Positions 5,692-12,682 of a DNA stretch of 14,452 nt are shown piece by piece. The notes under the pieces are model-generated. The model worked only from the letters and a program-made list of their open reading frames with translations, was not told the DNA's origin and made no database searches. Source of the DNA: Spirochaetales bacterium (GTDB lineage: Bacteria > Spirochaetota > Spirochaetia > ARS1246); assembly GCA_016930115.1 (NCBI GenBank), contig JAFGHN010000156.1, positions 1 through 14,452 on the forward strand, read 5' to 3'. How positions within the stretch are numbered: position 1 is the first letter of the stretch; every line of letters starts with the position of its first letter. The position numbers and the translations under genes are program-made.

Positions 5692-6284
5692 AATCTGGGA
5701 CTCTCGCCGAAAAACGCCTCCTCGTAATTTGAATACTTGAAGCTTACCTCAATCCGCTTTGTGTTGTTGAAACGGACTTTTTTCAGATTGCAGTCAACAA
5801 AAGTCGTGTCCGAAATATCGGAATACGCAAAAGTTGAGAAATACAAATCGGAGCCGTTGAATGAGCAGCCTTTCGCCGTGACGCGGTTGAAGTTGCAGTG
5901 GACCGTGTCGGATGAACTGAAGTCGCATCCGTTCAAGGTCGCCCCCGCGAAAACCGAGTATTTCATGTCCGTGTTTTTGAACAGGCAGTCGCGAAAGACG
6001 CAGAAATCGAAAAAGACAATTCTCAGGCTGCAACCGGAGAAGTCTACCCGGTTGAAAACCCCATGGGAAAACCTGCTCACATAGAGGTTTTTTCCGGCGA
6101 TGCTCATGTCCGATAGTTCGATGTACTCCGCGTTCAGATTCTTTATGGTCTCGTTCTCTTTCAGGCGGCGCGAAATCCCTTCCGTGACTTCTGCAGGGTT
6201 CTCGAGGTGATAAAAACAGTAGCCGGTCCCTGTTACCGCCGTGAGAAGGCAGCCGTCGTGTTTGCAGCCTTCAATCTCGAACAC
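5688..6284 (-). CDS. Pentapeptide-repeat protein with N-terminal Cys/His motif
   Basis: 198 aa from a GTG at 6284, which has GGGAG seven bases upstream; a longer TTG start at 6305 is possible but has no ribosome site. Residues 7-26 hold Cys7, His9, Cys12, Cys23 and His26 (C-x-H-x2-C-x10-C-x2-H), a likely small zinc-binding knot. From about residue 48 to the C terminus the chain shows the five-residue periodicity of a right-handed quadrilateral beta-helix, with Phe or Leu at the centre of units such as VDFSG, CDFSS, CNFNR, CSFNG, TTFVD and VRFNN. Pentapeptide proteins are usually binding scaffolds; some mimic DNA and inhibit gyrase. No membrane segment. Translationally coupled to the MBL-fold gene downstream. 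Confidence 0.88.
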   Translation of the reverse strand: MFEIEGCKHDGCLLTAVTGTGYCFYHLENPAEVTEGISRRLKENETIKNLNAEYIELSDMSIAGKNLYVSRFSHGVFNRVDFSGCSLRIVFFDFCVFRDCLFKNTDMKYSVFAGATLNGCDFSSSDTVHCNFNRVTAKGCSFNGSDLYFSTFAYSDISDTTFVDCNLKKVRFNNTKRIEVSFKYSNYEEAFFGESPRL

Positions 6285-6407
6285 AAGCACTCTCCCGGTA
6301 TACAATGAGTCTGTCTTACCGATCCGCCTTCACAGAGCCCGGATCACTCAATTGGCTACCCCAAAAGGTACTACATGTACACGGAAAGGGAAACCTTCCA
6401 ACCCATG

Positions 6408-6437
6408 TTGAGGGCACAGAGCCGTACATGGTATAAT
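6408..6437 (+). promoter_or_regulatory. Strong extended -10 promoter placed to give a leaderless mRNA
   Basis: A perfect TATAAT (6432-6437) is preceded by TG plus one base (extended -10), with TTGAGG (6408-6413) 18 bases upstream as the -35. Transcription normally starts six to eight bases after the -10, which lands on the A of the ATG at 6444. No room remains for a Shine-Dalgarno, and none is visible. Confidence 0.65.
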
Positions 6438-6443
6438 CCCGGT

Positions 6444-6725
6444 ATGGCGGTTTGTTTCTCATGCGGAACTGAGCTTACGTTTGACAAGGTATTTCGCAGT
6501 ACCGAATGCCCGGGTTGCGGAAAGGCGGTTCGAGCGTGCAAAAATTGTGCGTTTTACTCGCCGGGCTCGCATTGGGATTGCAGGGAGACGATTTCCGAAC
6601 CGGTGCGGGAAAAAGAGACCGTCAACTTTTGCGAATACTTTGCGCTGGGAAAAAAAACGGCCGGCGTGGCGGAAAAAAAGAAAGGCAATTCACGCTCGGC
6701 TTTCAACAACCTTTTTGACAACTAG
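6444..6725 (+). CDS. Small multi-Cys zinc-ribbon protein upstream of rsgA
   Basis: 93 aa. An upstream in-frame ATG (6375) exists but lies before the promoter, so 6444 is preferred. Cysteines: C4-C7 (CFSC), C22-C25 (CPGC), C32-C35 (CKNC), C46 in HWDCRE and C63 in NFCEYF, plus His43. C4/C7/C22/C25 should form one rubredoxin-like zinc ribbon; C32/C35 with C46 or His43 and C63 could form a second site. The C-terminal 25 residues are a basic, polar tail ending in FNNLF. I do not know a named function. Four bases separate it from rsgA, so it is the first gene of an rsgA-mutS2 operon and may act on ribosomes or RNA (inference from context). Confidence 0.85.
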   Translation: MAVCFSCGTELTFDKVFRSTECPGCGKAVRACKNCAFYSPGSHWDCRETISEPVREKETVNFCEYFALGKKTAGVAEKKKGNSRSAFNNLFDN

Positions 6726-6729
6726 TTTG

Positions 6730-7656
6730 ATGAGGGCGACTATTCTCCACGGAATAAACAACATATACGCGGTTGCTCACAACGGTAAACATTACGATTG
6801 TGTTATCAAAGGGAAACAGCTGAAGGGGACGGGGAGAAGCTACGCTCCGTTAGCGCCGGGGGACGAGGTTGCCCTTGAGCTTCAAAGCTCCGGTTTTTCG
6901 CAAATCACCGAGAGGATCGAACGCAGAAACGAGTTTTCCAGATGGAATACAAAGGGAAAAGCAGTGCAGACCCTTGCTGCGAATGTTGATCTTGTTGTAT
7001 GTGTGTGTTCGCCGGAATCTCCTCCTTTCAGACCACGGTTTGTCGACAGGGTGCAGGTTACCTGCGGGATCGAGAACATCCCACTGCTGGTTGTTCTCAA
7101 CAAAAACGACCAGGGCGTCAGCCCGGAGATTAGAAATCGCCTCAGGGTGTATAAAAAAACTAACTGTGCGGTGCTCGAATGCTCGGTATTGACGGGCAGA
7201 GGCGTTGAGAAGATCGCAAAATATATCGCGGGGCGCCGTTGTGTCTTCTGCGGGCAATCGGGAGTCGGGAAAACGTCGATCATAAACAGCATACTCCCGG
7301 AGGCGAACCTGGCGGTGGGAAGTATATCCGCAAAATACAACCGCGGGCGTCACGTCACACGCTACGGGATTCTGCTCGATAACCCGAAAGGGGGATGGAT
7401 CGTGGATACTCCCGGAATCAGGGAACTGGAAATTGTTGAAATAGAGCCGGCGGACCTCTCTTTTTACTTCCCCGAGATGGCGCATTACCGGGAGCAGTGC
7501 GCTGTTTCCGGCTGTACGCACGATCACGAGCCGGGCTGCGCGGTATTTGAAGCCGTAAGAGCCGGAAAGATCCATGAGGACAGATTCGAAAGCTATCTCA
7601 GAATACTGGAGTCGTTAACGAACAGAGAGCAATTGTATGGATCGCCGCAGCGTTGA
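6730..7656 (+). CDS. rsgA: Ribosome small subunit-dependent GTPase A (RsgA)
   Basis: Circularly permuted GTPase that checks late 30S subunit maturation. From ATG 6730 it is 308 aa, typical of the family. An N-terminal OB-fold (about 1-65) is followed by motifs in the permuted order G4-G1-G3: NKND (124-127), P-loop GQSGVGKTS (175-183) and DTPG (226-229). The C-terminal zinc domain has Cys257, Cys262, His264 and Cys270 (C-x4-C-x-H-x5-C) and the signature HEPGCAV. A longer open frame reaches back to 6481 but overlaps the zinc-ribbon gene and adds unrelated basic sequence. No Shine-Dalgarno; coupling to the upstream gene, which ends four bases earlier, is probable. The 3' end overlaps mutS2 by 20 bp. 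Confidence 0.96.
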   Translation: MRATILHGINNIYAVAHNGKHYDCVIKGKQLKGTGRSYAPLAPGDEVALELQSSGFSQITERIERRNEFSRWNTKGKAVQTLAANVDLVVCVCSPESPPFRPRFVDRVQVTCGIENIPLLVVLNKNDQGVSPEIRNRLRVYKKTNCAVLECSVLTGRGVEKIAKYIAGRRCVFCGQSGVGKTSIINSILPEANLAVGSISAKYNRGRHVTRYGILLDNPKGGWIVDTPGIRELEIVEIEPADLSFYFPEMAHYREQCAVSGCTHDHEPGCAVFEAVRAGKIHEDRFESYLRILESLTNREQLYGSPQR

Positions 7657-9973
7657 GCTCCTCGAGTTCGATTTCATTCTCAGCGAGCTCAAATCACTCT
7701 GCACGGGCCCTGAAGGCGAGAAATGTGTAGAGCGGCAGGATTTTCTCACCGACCGGGAAGGCGTTGATGCACTGCTCGAGAAGGTGACGTATCTTAAACG
7801 GCTTATCGAATCCGACAGACCTTTGCCGGAGCTGTCCCTGCCCGAGATAGCCGGCGCTCTTGAAATGGTGAGAAAAGAAGGATCATCGTTGGATGGGGTG
7901 CAGCTGGCCTCCATTGCCCGGTATGTCGTGTCGAGCACGGTGCTGTACGGTTACGTCAGCAAGGGACTGAGCGAAAGTGACGTCAGTCCGCTAGCGCGCG
8001 AATGTGCCGCGATTCCGGATTTGCGTGATATTTCCAGGTTCTTGCTCTCGCAATTGGATGACGACGGGAGCGTCAAGGAAACCCTTCCCGCTCTGCGGTC
8101 AATCCGTGGAAAGATGCAGCGTGCCTGGAACGACATAAGCGCAACTACCGCCGCTTACCTTCAGAATCAGGCAACGATTTGGCAGACAAACGTGGCCACG
8201 CAGAAGGACGGAAGGTCCGTACTTCCCTTGAAGGCCGATCACCGCGGCAGCGTGAAAGGCATCATCCGTGAGGTCTCTTCCTCCGGGGCAACCGTTTTTA
8301 TCGAGCCTTACGATCTGGTGGAGAAGAACAATACGTACGCGCTTCTGCAAAACGAGTACCGGATTGCGGTTGCAAAGATACTGAGAGAATGCTCCGCAAT
8401 AATACGGCAACGCAGGGATGACCTGATTCTCATGCTGGAACATACCGCCTACCTGGATTCGCTTCTCGCCAGGGCGAAGTACGCCGCAAACCGCCGCTGC
8501 GTTCGAGCGGAAATGAAGGAGAGGGGTTTTTGCATCAAAGAAGGGCGGCATCCCATGCTGGGAAGAGCGGCCGTTCCCGTTGCGGTGGAGCTCGAGGTCG
8601 ATCAATCGGTTCTCATTATTTCAGGGCCCAACGCCGGCGGAAAAACCGTAGCCCTCAAAACCATCGGGTTGTTTGCGCTGATGAACCAATTCGGTATGTG
8701 TATACCGGCAGGAGAAGGTTCGGGATTGCAGATTTTTTCGGAGGTGTTTGCCGATATCGGCGACGATCAATCTATAGAAGAATCCCTGTCGACATTCTCG
8801 GCCCATATGAAAAACATCGCGAGGTTTGCGGATAGGGCCTCCGCCGGCACGCTGGTCTTGCTCGACGAACTTGGATCCGGGACCGACCCCGAGGAAGGCT
8901 CCGCTATCGCGATGGCGGTGCTGGACCGATGTTTGGAAAAGACAGCGACAGTCGTAGCAACCACCCATCAGAGTGTTCTCAAAAGCTATGCGTTTTCAAA
9001 GCCGGGAGTGGTCAATGCCTCCGTCTCTTTCGATGCGGACACGCATCGGCCCACCTACAGGATCGTACAGGGGCTGCCCGGCGAGAGTCACGCTCTGGAA
9101 ATAGCCGAGAACAGCGGGATGAATCAGGAGGTGCTTGCCCGCGCGAGACGCTACCTGGACGAGCAGAGTACCGATGTAGCGAAGATACTGCGCGAAATAA
9201 CGGCTCAGCAGCGTTTGCTCAACGAACGGGAGTCTGAATACGAAAAGAAAAAAGGTGATCTGATAGAGAGAATCCGCGAAACCGATCTCCGCTCACTGCG
9301 GCTGAAACAACGCGAAATCGAGCTGCGCACCCAGGGGTACATGCAGCTTACGAAACAGATACAGGAGAGCAGGCGGCAGTTTGAGAATCTGGTAAAGGAA
9401 CTTCGCGAAGGCGAATTGACGAAGGACAAGACCCGGTCCGCCAAACGGTTTATCGAACAGCTGCAGCAGACAGCGGATAAGGAGCGGGAACAGATAACGG
9501 AAGTCCGCCAGGAGCTTGCACCGGATCTTTCCATTGAACCCGGACTGACCGTGCTTGTGGGCAATTCCCGGCAACGGTGCACGGTACTGAGGAAGGCACG
9601 GAAGGGTTTCTGGATAGTATCGACGGACAAGCTCAAGATAACGGTCCCGGAATCTGATATCAAAGCCATCGTGCATACGGAAGCCGACGATGAGAAAGTA
9701 AGAATTGAACACACCGCTAACGCCGGCAATCCGGTCTTTGCCCTTGATCTGCGCGGGTACCGGCTGGCCGACGCGCTTGACGAGCTCGACAGGCAGATCG
9801 ACCGGGCGATCCTGGCGAACATGCAGAGTTTTGAGGTCATTCACGGTTATGGCGAAGGCGTTTTGAAGGATGGTATTCACCAACGGCTTCGTGCCCACCG
9901 GACGGTCAAGGGATTTTACTTCGCGGTCCCCGAGGAGGGCGGTTTCGGCAAAACGATTGTGGAGCTTCTTTGA
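7637..9973 (+). CDS. mutS2: MutS2 family ATPase/endonuclease
   Basis: 778 aa, full length. MutS2 proteins split collided ribosomes for rescue in B. subtilis and suppress homologous recombination in some species; they are not classical mismatch repair. Domains in order: N-terminal helical clamp/core (1-290), ABC ATPase with Walker A GPNAGGKT (330-337), signature region around DDQSIEESLSTFSAHM (376-391) and Walker B LVLLDELGSGTDP (406-418), a long coiled coil (about 495-625) rich in Glu, Arg and Gln, a KOW-like beta region (634-680), and a C-terminal Smr domain with LDLRG (703-707) and HGYGEG (736-741). The MutS1 mismatch-recognition domain is absent. ATG 7637 lies inside the end of rsgA, with GAGAG upstream as a modest ribosome site. 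Confidence 0.97.
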   Translation: MDRRSVELLEFDFILSELKSLCTGPEGEKCVERQDFLTDREGVDALLEKVTYLKRLIESDRPLPELSLPEIAGALEMVRKEGSSLDGVQLASIARYVVSSTVLYGYVSKGLSESDVSPLARECAAIPDLRDISRFLLSQLDDDGSVKETLPALRSIRGKMQRAWNDISATTAAYLQNQATIWQTNVATQKDGRSVLPLKADHRGSVKGIIREVSSSGATVFIEPYDLVEKNNTYALLQNEYRIAVAKILRECSAIIRQRRDDLILMLEHTAYLDSLLARAKYAANRRCVRAEMKERGFCIKEGRHPMLGRAAVPVAVELEVDQSVLIISGPNAGGKTVALKTIGLFALMNQFGMCIPAGEGSGLQIFSEVFADIGDDQSIEESLSTFSAHMKNIARFADRASAGTLVLLDELGSGTDPEEGSAIAMAVLDRCLEKTATVVATTHQSVLKSYAFSKPGVVNASVSFDADTHRPTYRIVQGLPGESHALEIAENSGMNQEVLARARRYLDEQSTDVAKILREITAQQRLLNERESEYEKKKGDLIERIRETDLRSLRLKQREIELRTQGYMQLTKQIQESRRQFENLVKELREGELTKDKTRSAKRFIEQLQQTADKEREQITEVRQELAPDLSIEPGLTVLVGNSRQRCTVLRKARKGFWIVSTDKLKITVPESDIKAIVHTEADDEKVRIEHTANAGNPVFALDLRGYRLADALDELDRQIDRAILANMQSFEVIHGYGEGVLKDGIHQRLRAHRTVKGFYFAVPEEGGFGKTIVELL

Positions 9974-9983
9974 GGAGCACCGG

Positions 9984-10012
9984 TTGAACGGCGACAAGAA
10001 ACCCTGTAATAA
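9984..10012 (+). promoter_or_regulatory. Candidate leaderless promoter for the lipoprotein gene
   Basis: TTGAAC (9984-9989), 17 bases, then TAATAA (10007-10012), with TG directly before the -10. Shifting by one gives AATAAT (10008-10013), ending six bases before the ATG at 10020, the same geometry as the promoter at 6408-6437. The predicted start is at or next to the ATG, and no Shine-Dalgarno is present. Confidence 0.55.
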
Positions 10013-10019
10013 TACCTCT

Positions 10020-10646
10020 ATGAAAAATGCCCCGCGTCTTCTTGCCGTTCTGCTGGTGAGCATCAGTCTGTCGGCACTCCTCGCCTCCTGCATCGATATT
10101 GTTGCCGATGTCGAGATAAACAACGACGGAAGCGGGAGTATACGGCTTGCGTACACCGCCGCCCGGGCGCTGGTAAACATGGGTACCATCGATGAAGAGG
10201 ACAGGTTTTACGCGGTGCCGATCAGCGAGCAGGATTTTTTGAACTCAGCTGAGAAGATCGACGGGCTTTCCCTCAGGACCTTTGATCTCAAGGAAGACGT
10301 GGATAACCTTCAGATAGAGGCGGTCCTTGATTTTGATTCCGTAGAAGCACTTTCGGCGTTGTTCAGCTCATCCGGTCCCGGCGCGGTAGACATAACCACT
10401 GAAGGTGGTGTCACTGTCTATCGGCAGGTTATCTACGGCGGTTCCGGAGAAGAGATAGACGATGAAAGCCGGGATTTTATCGAGACGTTCTTTTCGGAAT
10501 ACTCGGTTGTGTTCTCGGTCGATGCCCCGGCGGAAATAAAAGCCGTCAATCTGGGGGAGTTCTCCAGGAGGGCGGCAAACCTAAGACTTGCGATCACGGA
10601 CATTCTCCTTTCTCCGCAGCCGGTGGTCTGGGAAGTGCGCTGGTAG
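10020..10646 (+). CDS. Putative lipoprotein, LppM-like ectodomain
   Basis: 208 aa from ATG 10020. The N terminus is a lipoprotein signal: basic MKNAPR, hydrophobic run, lipobox LASC with lipidated Cys24. The mature part begins with VADVEINNDGSGSIRLAYT, a beta-strand pattern with an asparagine/glycine turn that resembles LppM/DUF3153-type lipoprotein domains, and ends in PVVWEVRW, similar to the closing strand of such domains. That family link is a pattern impression and uncertain. Expected at the outer or inner membrane facing the periplasm; no catalytic motif. A longer frame to 9870 runs inside mutS2 and is rejected. It stands 46 bp after mutS2 with its own promoter candidate. Confidence 0.85.
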   Translation: MKNAPRLLAVLLVSISLSALLASCIDIVADVEINNDGSGSIRLAYTAARALVNMGTIDEEDRFYAVPISEQDFLNSAEKIDGLSLRTFDLKEDVDNLQIEAVLDFDSVEALSALFSSSGPGAVDITTEGGVTVYRQVIYGGSGEEIDDESRDFIETFFSEYSVVFSVDAPAEIKAVNLGEFSRRAANLRLAITDILLSPQPVVWEVRW

Positions 10647-10652
10647 GTTCTT

Positions 10653-11045
10653 GTGTCTAAAGGTTCTTTGGAGTCCTGGGAAAACAGCCTCAAAGCACTC
10701 TTTGATGAAATCGACGATGAGATAGAAGAACGCTTTGGTGCGCTCTACGATCTTCATCCCGCGAGGGCAAAAAGAGGCGGCACTTCTAACAAGGAGCAGG
10801 ATGGCCTTTTTAATATAGGAGCGAGTTTTTCCGCCGGTTTCGGGAGCGAACACGGCAGGGGATATGTATTGGACATGGATATGATAACGTTGGAACGTGT
10901 ACCCGATGAAGTGCGGCGCCATATCGAGGCATTGGTGGTGGAGCGGATAAAGGAAAAACTTCCCCGGTTCTTCCCGGGGAGGGAACTGTCTGTGAAACGC
11001 GACGGCAACGTCTTCAAAATCACAGGAGATCTCACTCTCTCATAA
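10653..11045 (+). CDS. Conserved-looking small cytosolic protein, unknown
   Basis: 130 aa starting at GTG 10653, six bases after the lipoprotein stop; no strong Shine-Dalgarno (AGGT only). An acidic amphipathic helix at 6-30 (SLESWENSLKALFDEIDDEI) is followed by a polar loop, a beta-like section ending YVLDMDMITLERVP (about 71-84), a helix rich in Val, Glu and Arg (84-105), and two closing strands. No signal peptide, membrane segment or metal motif. No named family recognised. Tight spacing puts it in a transcription unit with the lipoprotein and the next gene. Confidence 0.7.
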   Translation: MSKGSLESWENSLKALFDEIDDEIEERFGALYDLHPARAKRGGTSNKEQDGLFNIGASFSAGFGSEHGRGYVLDMDMITLERVPDEVRRHIEALVVERIKEKLPRFFPGRELSVKRDGNVFKITGDLTLS

Positions 11046-11059
11046 CAGGAGCTGGTAGC

Positions 11060-11422
11060 ATGAAAGAGAAAATAAGGAAATACACAAAAATATTGCGGAT
11101 TGAGCTGGAAGACCTCCAGGAGGATCTTCTGATGATGGCGGAGATATACCATCAGCGTGAATTGAAGAGGGAGATAACGGATTATGTCTTTCTCGAAAAC
11201 CTGTCGCTTCTCCAGAGTGAAATCGCCGGAATTGACAACATCATCAATTCTCTCCAGGATATAAATCCGGATGAATTTTCGTCGATCGAAGAGTTTGCCG
11301 GGTTCATATCGGAGCAATTCAAGAAAAAGACTTTGGATGCGGGGTTCCCGGAATCCGTTTTCGCCCTGGTAAACAGAAAATTGGTGAAAGTCTCACGTTA
11401 TATTCTGAGCGAAGAAGATTAG
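11060..11422 (+). CDS. Small all-helical protein upstream of the V-ATPase operon, unknown
   Basis: 120 aa with a good start: AGGAG (11047-11051) eight bases before the ATG. Predicted mostly helical; residues 1-65 form amphipathic helices with many Glu, Leu and Ile, residues 70-90 an acidic segment (NPDEFSSIEEFAGF), then a basic helix VNRKLVKVSRYIL. No signal peptide or catalytic motif. Last gene before the atp promoter; it could be an adaptor or regulator but nothing in the sequence proves it. Confidence 0.72.
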   Translation: MKEKIRKYTKILRIELEDLQEDLLMMAEIYHQRELKREITDYVFLENLSLLQSEIAGIDNIINSLQDINPDEFSSIEEFAGFISEQFKKKTLDAGFPESVFALVNRKLVKVSRYILSEED

Positions 11423-11447
11423 ACATCCCGCCCGAGTGGTGACAATC

Positions 11448-11476
11448 TTGATGTTTTACAGTCCCTTGAGTAATAT
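11448..11476 (+). promoter_or_regulatory. Promoter of the V-ATPase operon
   Basis: TTGATG (11448-11453), a 17-base spacer, and TAATAT (11471-11476), the best conventional promoter in the window. It lies in the 83-bp gap before the subunit E gene. The predicted start near 11483 gives a leader of about 23 bases that contains the ribosome site AGAGGA (11496-11501), four bases from the ATG. Confidence 0.6.
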
Positions 11477-11505
11477 GGGTCAAATTCGGTACGGAAGAGG
11501 AATCT

Positions 11506-12117
11506 ATGGACATCCAACTGCAGGAGCTGATCGATAAGATCAAGTCTGAGGGAGTTGCGTCGGCTGAGAAAGAGGCTGCTTCAATTGTTGAAGAGGCCGA
11601 GAAGAAGGCTGATGCGATTGTCTCTCAAGCCGAAGAGGAAGCAAAAACGATTATTGAAGCCGCGAAACAGCAGAAGGAGCAAATGCTCCAATCAGGAAGA
11701 GATGCACTCGCACAGGCAGGAAGAGACCTCATCCTCAACGTACAGGCGAAGCTTACCTCACTTTTTCAAGCTGTAATCGAGGGGGAAGTCGCCGGAGCGC
11801 TCTCAGGTGAGGCCCTGCAGTCTGCAGTGAGCCAGATCATCACCTCGTGGTCGACGGAGCGCGGTGGCGGGGTTGATGTTCTCATACCCGAAAAAGAGTT
11901 CACGGCTCTTGAAGCGGGCTTGAGAAAAAAACTCGCGGCCAAATTGGCTGAGGGCATCGAGATCAAACCGACCGCGCAGATGAGCGCAGGTTTCCGGGTT
12001 TCGGAAAAAGACGGCGCTGCGTACTTTGACTTCACTCCCGCTGAAATCGCCGCAGCTCTCTTCCCGTACTTGAATCCGCGTCTGGTCGAGACCCTCCAGC
12101 GGGCACTAGCAGAGTAG
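11506..12117 (+). CDS. atpE: V-type ATP synthase/ATPase subunit E
   Basis: 203 aa, normal for bacterial V/A-type subunit E, the peripheral stalk that holds the catalytic head against rotation. Residues 5-85 are a continuous Ala/Glu/Lys/Gln coiled coil (VEEAEKKADAIVSQAEEEAK); 86-203 form the globular head-binding domain (VDVLIPEKEF, GFRVSEKDGAAYFDFTPAEI). First gene of the operon, with a Shine-Dalgarno and its own promoter. The identification rests on architecture and position directly before DUF2764 and atpA. Confidence 0.9.
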   Translation: MDIQLQELIDKIKSEGVASAEKEAASIVEEAEKKADAIVSQAEEEAKTIIEAAKQQKEQMLQSGRDALAQAGRDLILNVQAKLTSLFQAVIEGEVAGALSGEALQSAVSQIITSWSTERGGGVDVLIPEKEFTALEAGLRKKLAAKLAEGIEIKPTAQMSAGFRVSEKDGAAYFDFTPAEIAAALFPYLNPRLVETLQRALAE

Positions 12118-12127
12118 GAAAGAAACA

Positions 12128-12682
12128 TTGGGCCAGTACTATTACGCGGTCAGTTCTCTTCCTCATCTGTCCTTTGATTCGGAGACCTTCCCTTCGGACG
12201 AGCAGTTTGTGGCGCTCTGCCGTGAAAACCTTTCCAAAGCAGACCTCCGTGCCGTTCTGCAGCTGGATCTCACAGATGAGAAACTCCCGGAGGCGGCGCT
12301 CGTGAAGAAGTGGTTTGGCTGGAACTCTTCTTTGCAGGCGGATCTGGCGTTCTTACGCGCGCAGGGAAGGGGAAAAAACGCCGACGAGTATCAGAACGTA
12401 GATAGAATTGCGGGTACCGAGGAAGTGGCCCGGGAGGCCTTTGCCGCCTCTTCCCCGCTTGCAGCGGAACAAGTGATCGAACGGGGCAGATGGTCTTTCC
12501 TCGATGAGTTGGAAGTGGGGCACTACTTTGATCTTGGAAAACTCGTGGTATATCGCTTGAGAATATCCATTCTCGAAAGAAAGGCGACTTTCCAGACCGA
12601 CACAGGGCGCACGAATTTCAGAAGAATATATGATGCGGTGACTGAAGGCCAAATCGGCATACAACCGGAGCAGAAGATATGA
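12128..12682 (+). CDS. DUF2764 protein of the V-type ATPase operon
   Basis: 184 aa starting at TTG 12128, supported by AGGA (12116-12119) eight bases upstream and by the MGQYYYAVSSLP opening typical of DUF2764. This family sits between the E and A genes in spirochaetal and some Bacteroidetes-type V-ATPase operons and is thought to replace a subunit missing from these operons, perhaps a C/d-like part; that role is not established. Mostly helical, with W118 and the segment FLDELEVGHYFDLGKLVVYRL near the C terminus. Its stop overlaps the atpA ATG (ATGA). Confidence 0.9.
   Translation: MGQYYYAVSSLPHLSFDSETFPSDEQFVALCRENLSKADLRAVLQLDLTDEKLPEAALVKKWFGWNSSLQADLAFLRAQGRGKNADEYQNVDRIAGTEEVAREAFAASSPLAAEQVIERGRWSFLDELEVGHYFDLGKLVVYRLRISILERKATFQTDTGRTNFRRIYDAVTEGQIGIQPEQKI

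Noticed and set aside
6375..6443. Longer start for the zinc-ribbon protein at ATG 6375
   Set aside because: The perfect TATAAT and its -35 lie within this extension, and the extra residues have no zinc-ribbon character.
6481..6729. N-terminal extension of rsgA back to 6481
   Set aside because: It overlaps the zinc-ribbon gene in another frame, is highly basic and has no counterpart in RsgA; ATG 6730 gives the normal family length.
9205..10189. Large minus-strand frames opposite mutS2
   Set aside because: Antisense shadows of the MutS2 coiled coil and Smr region.
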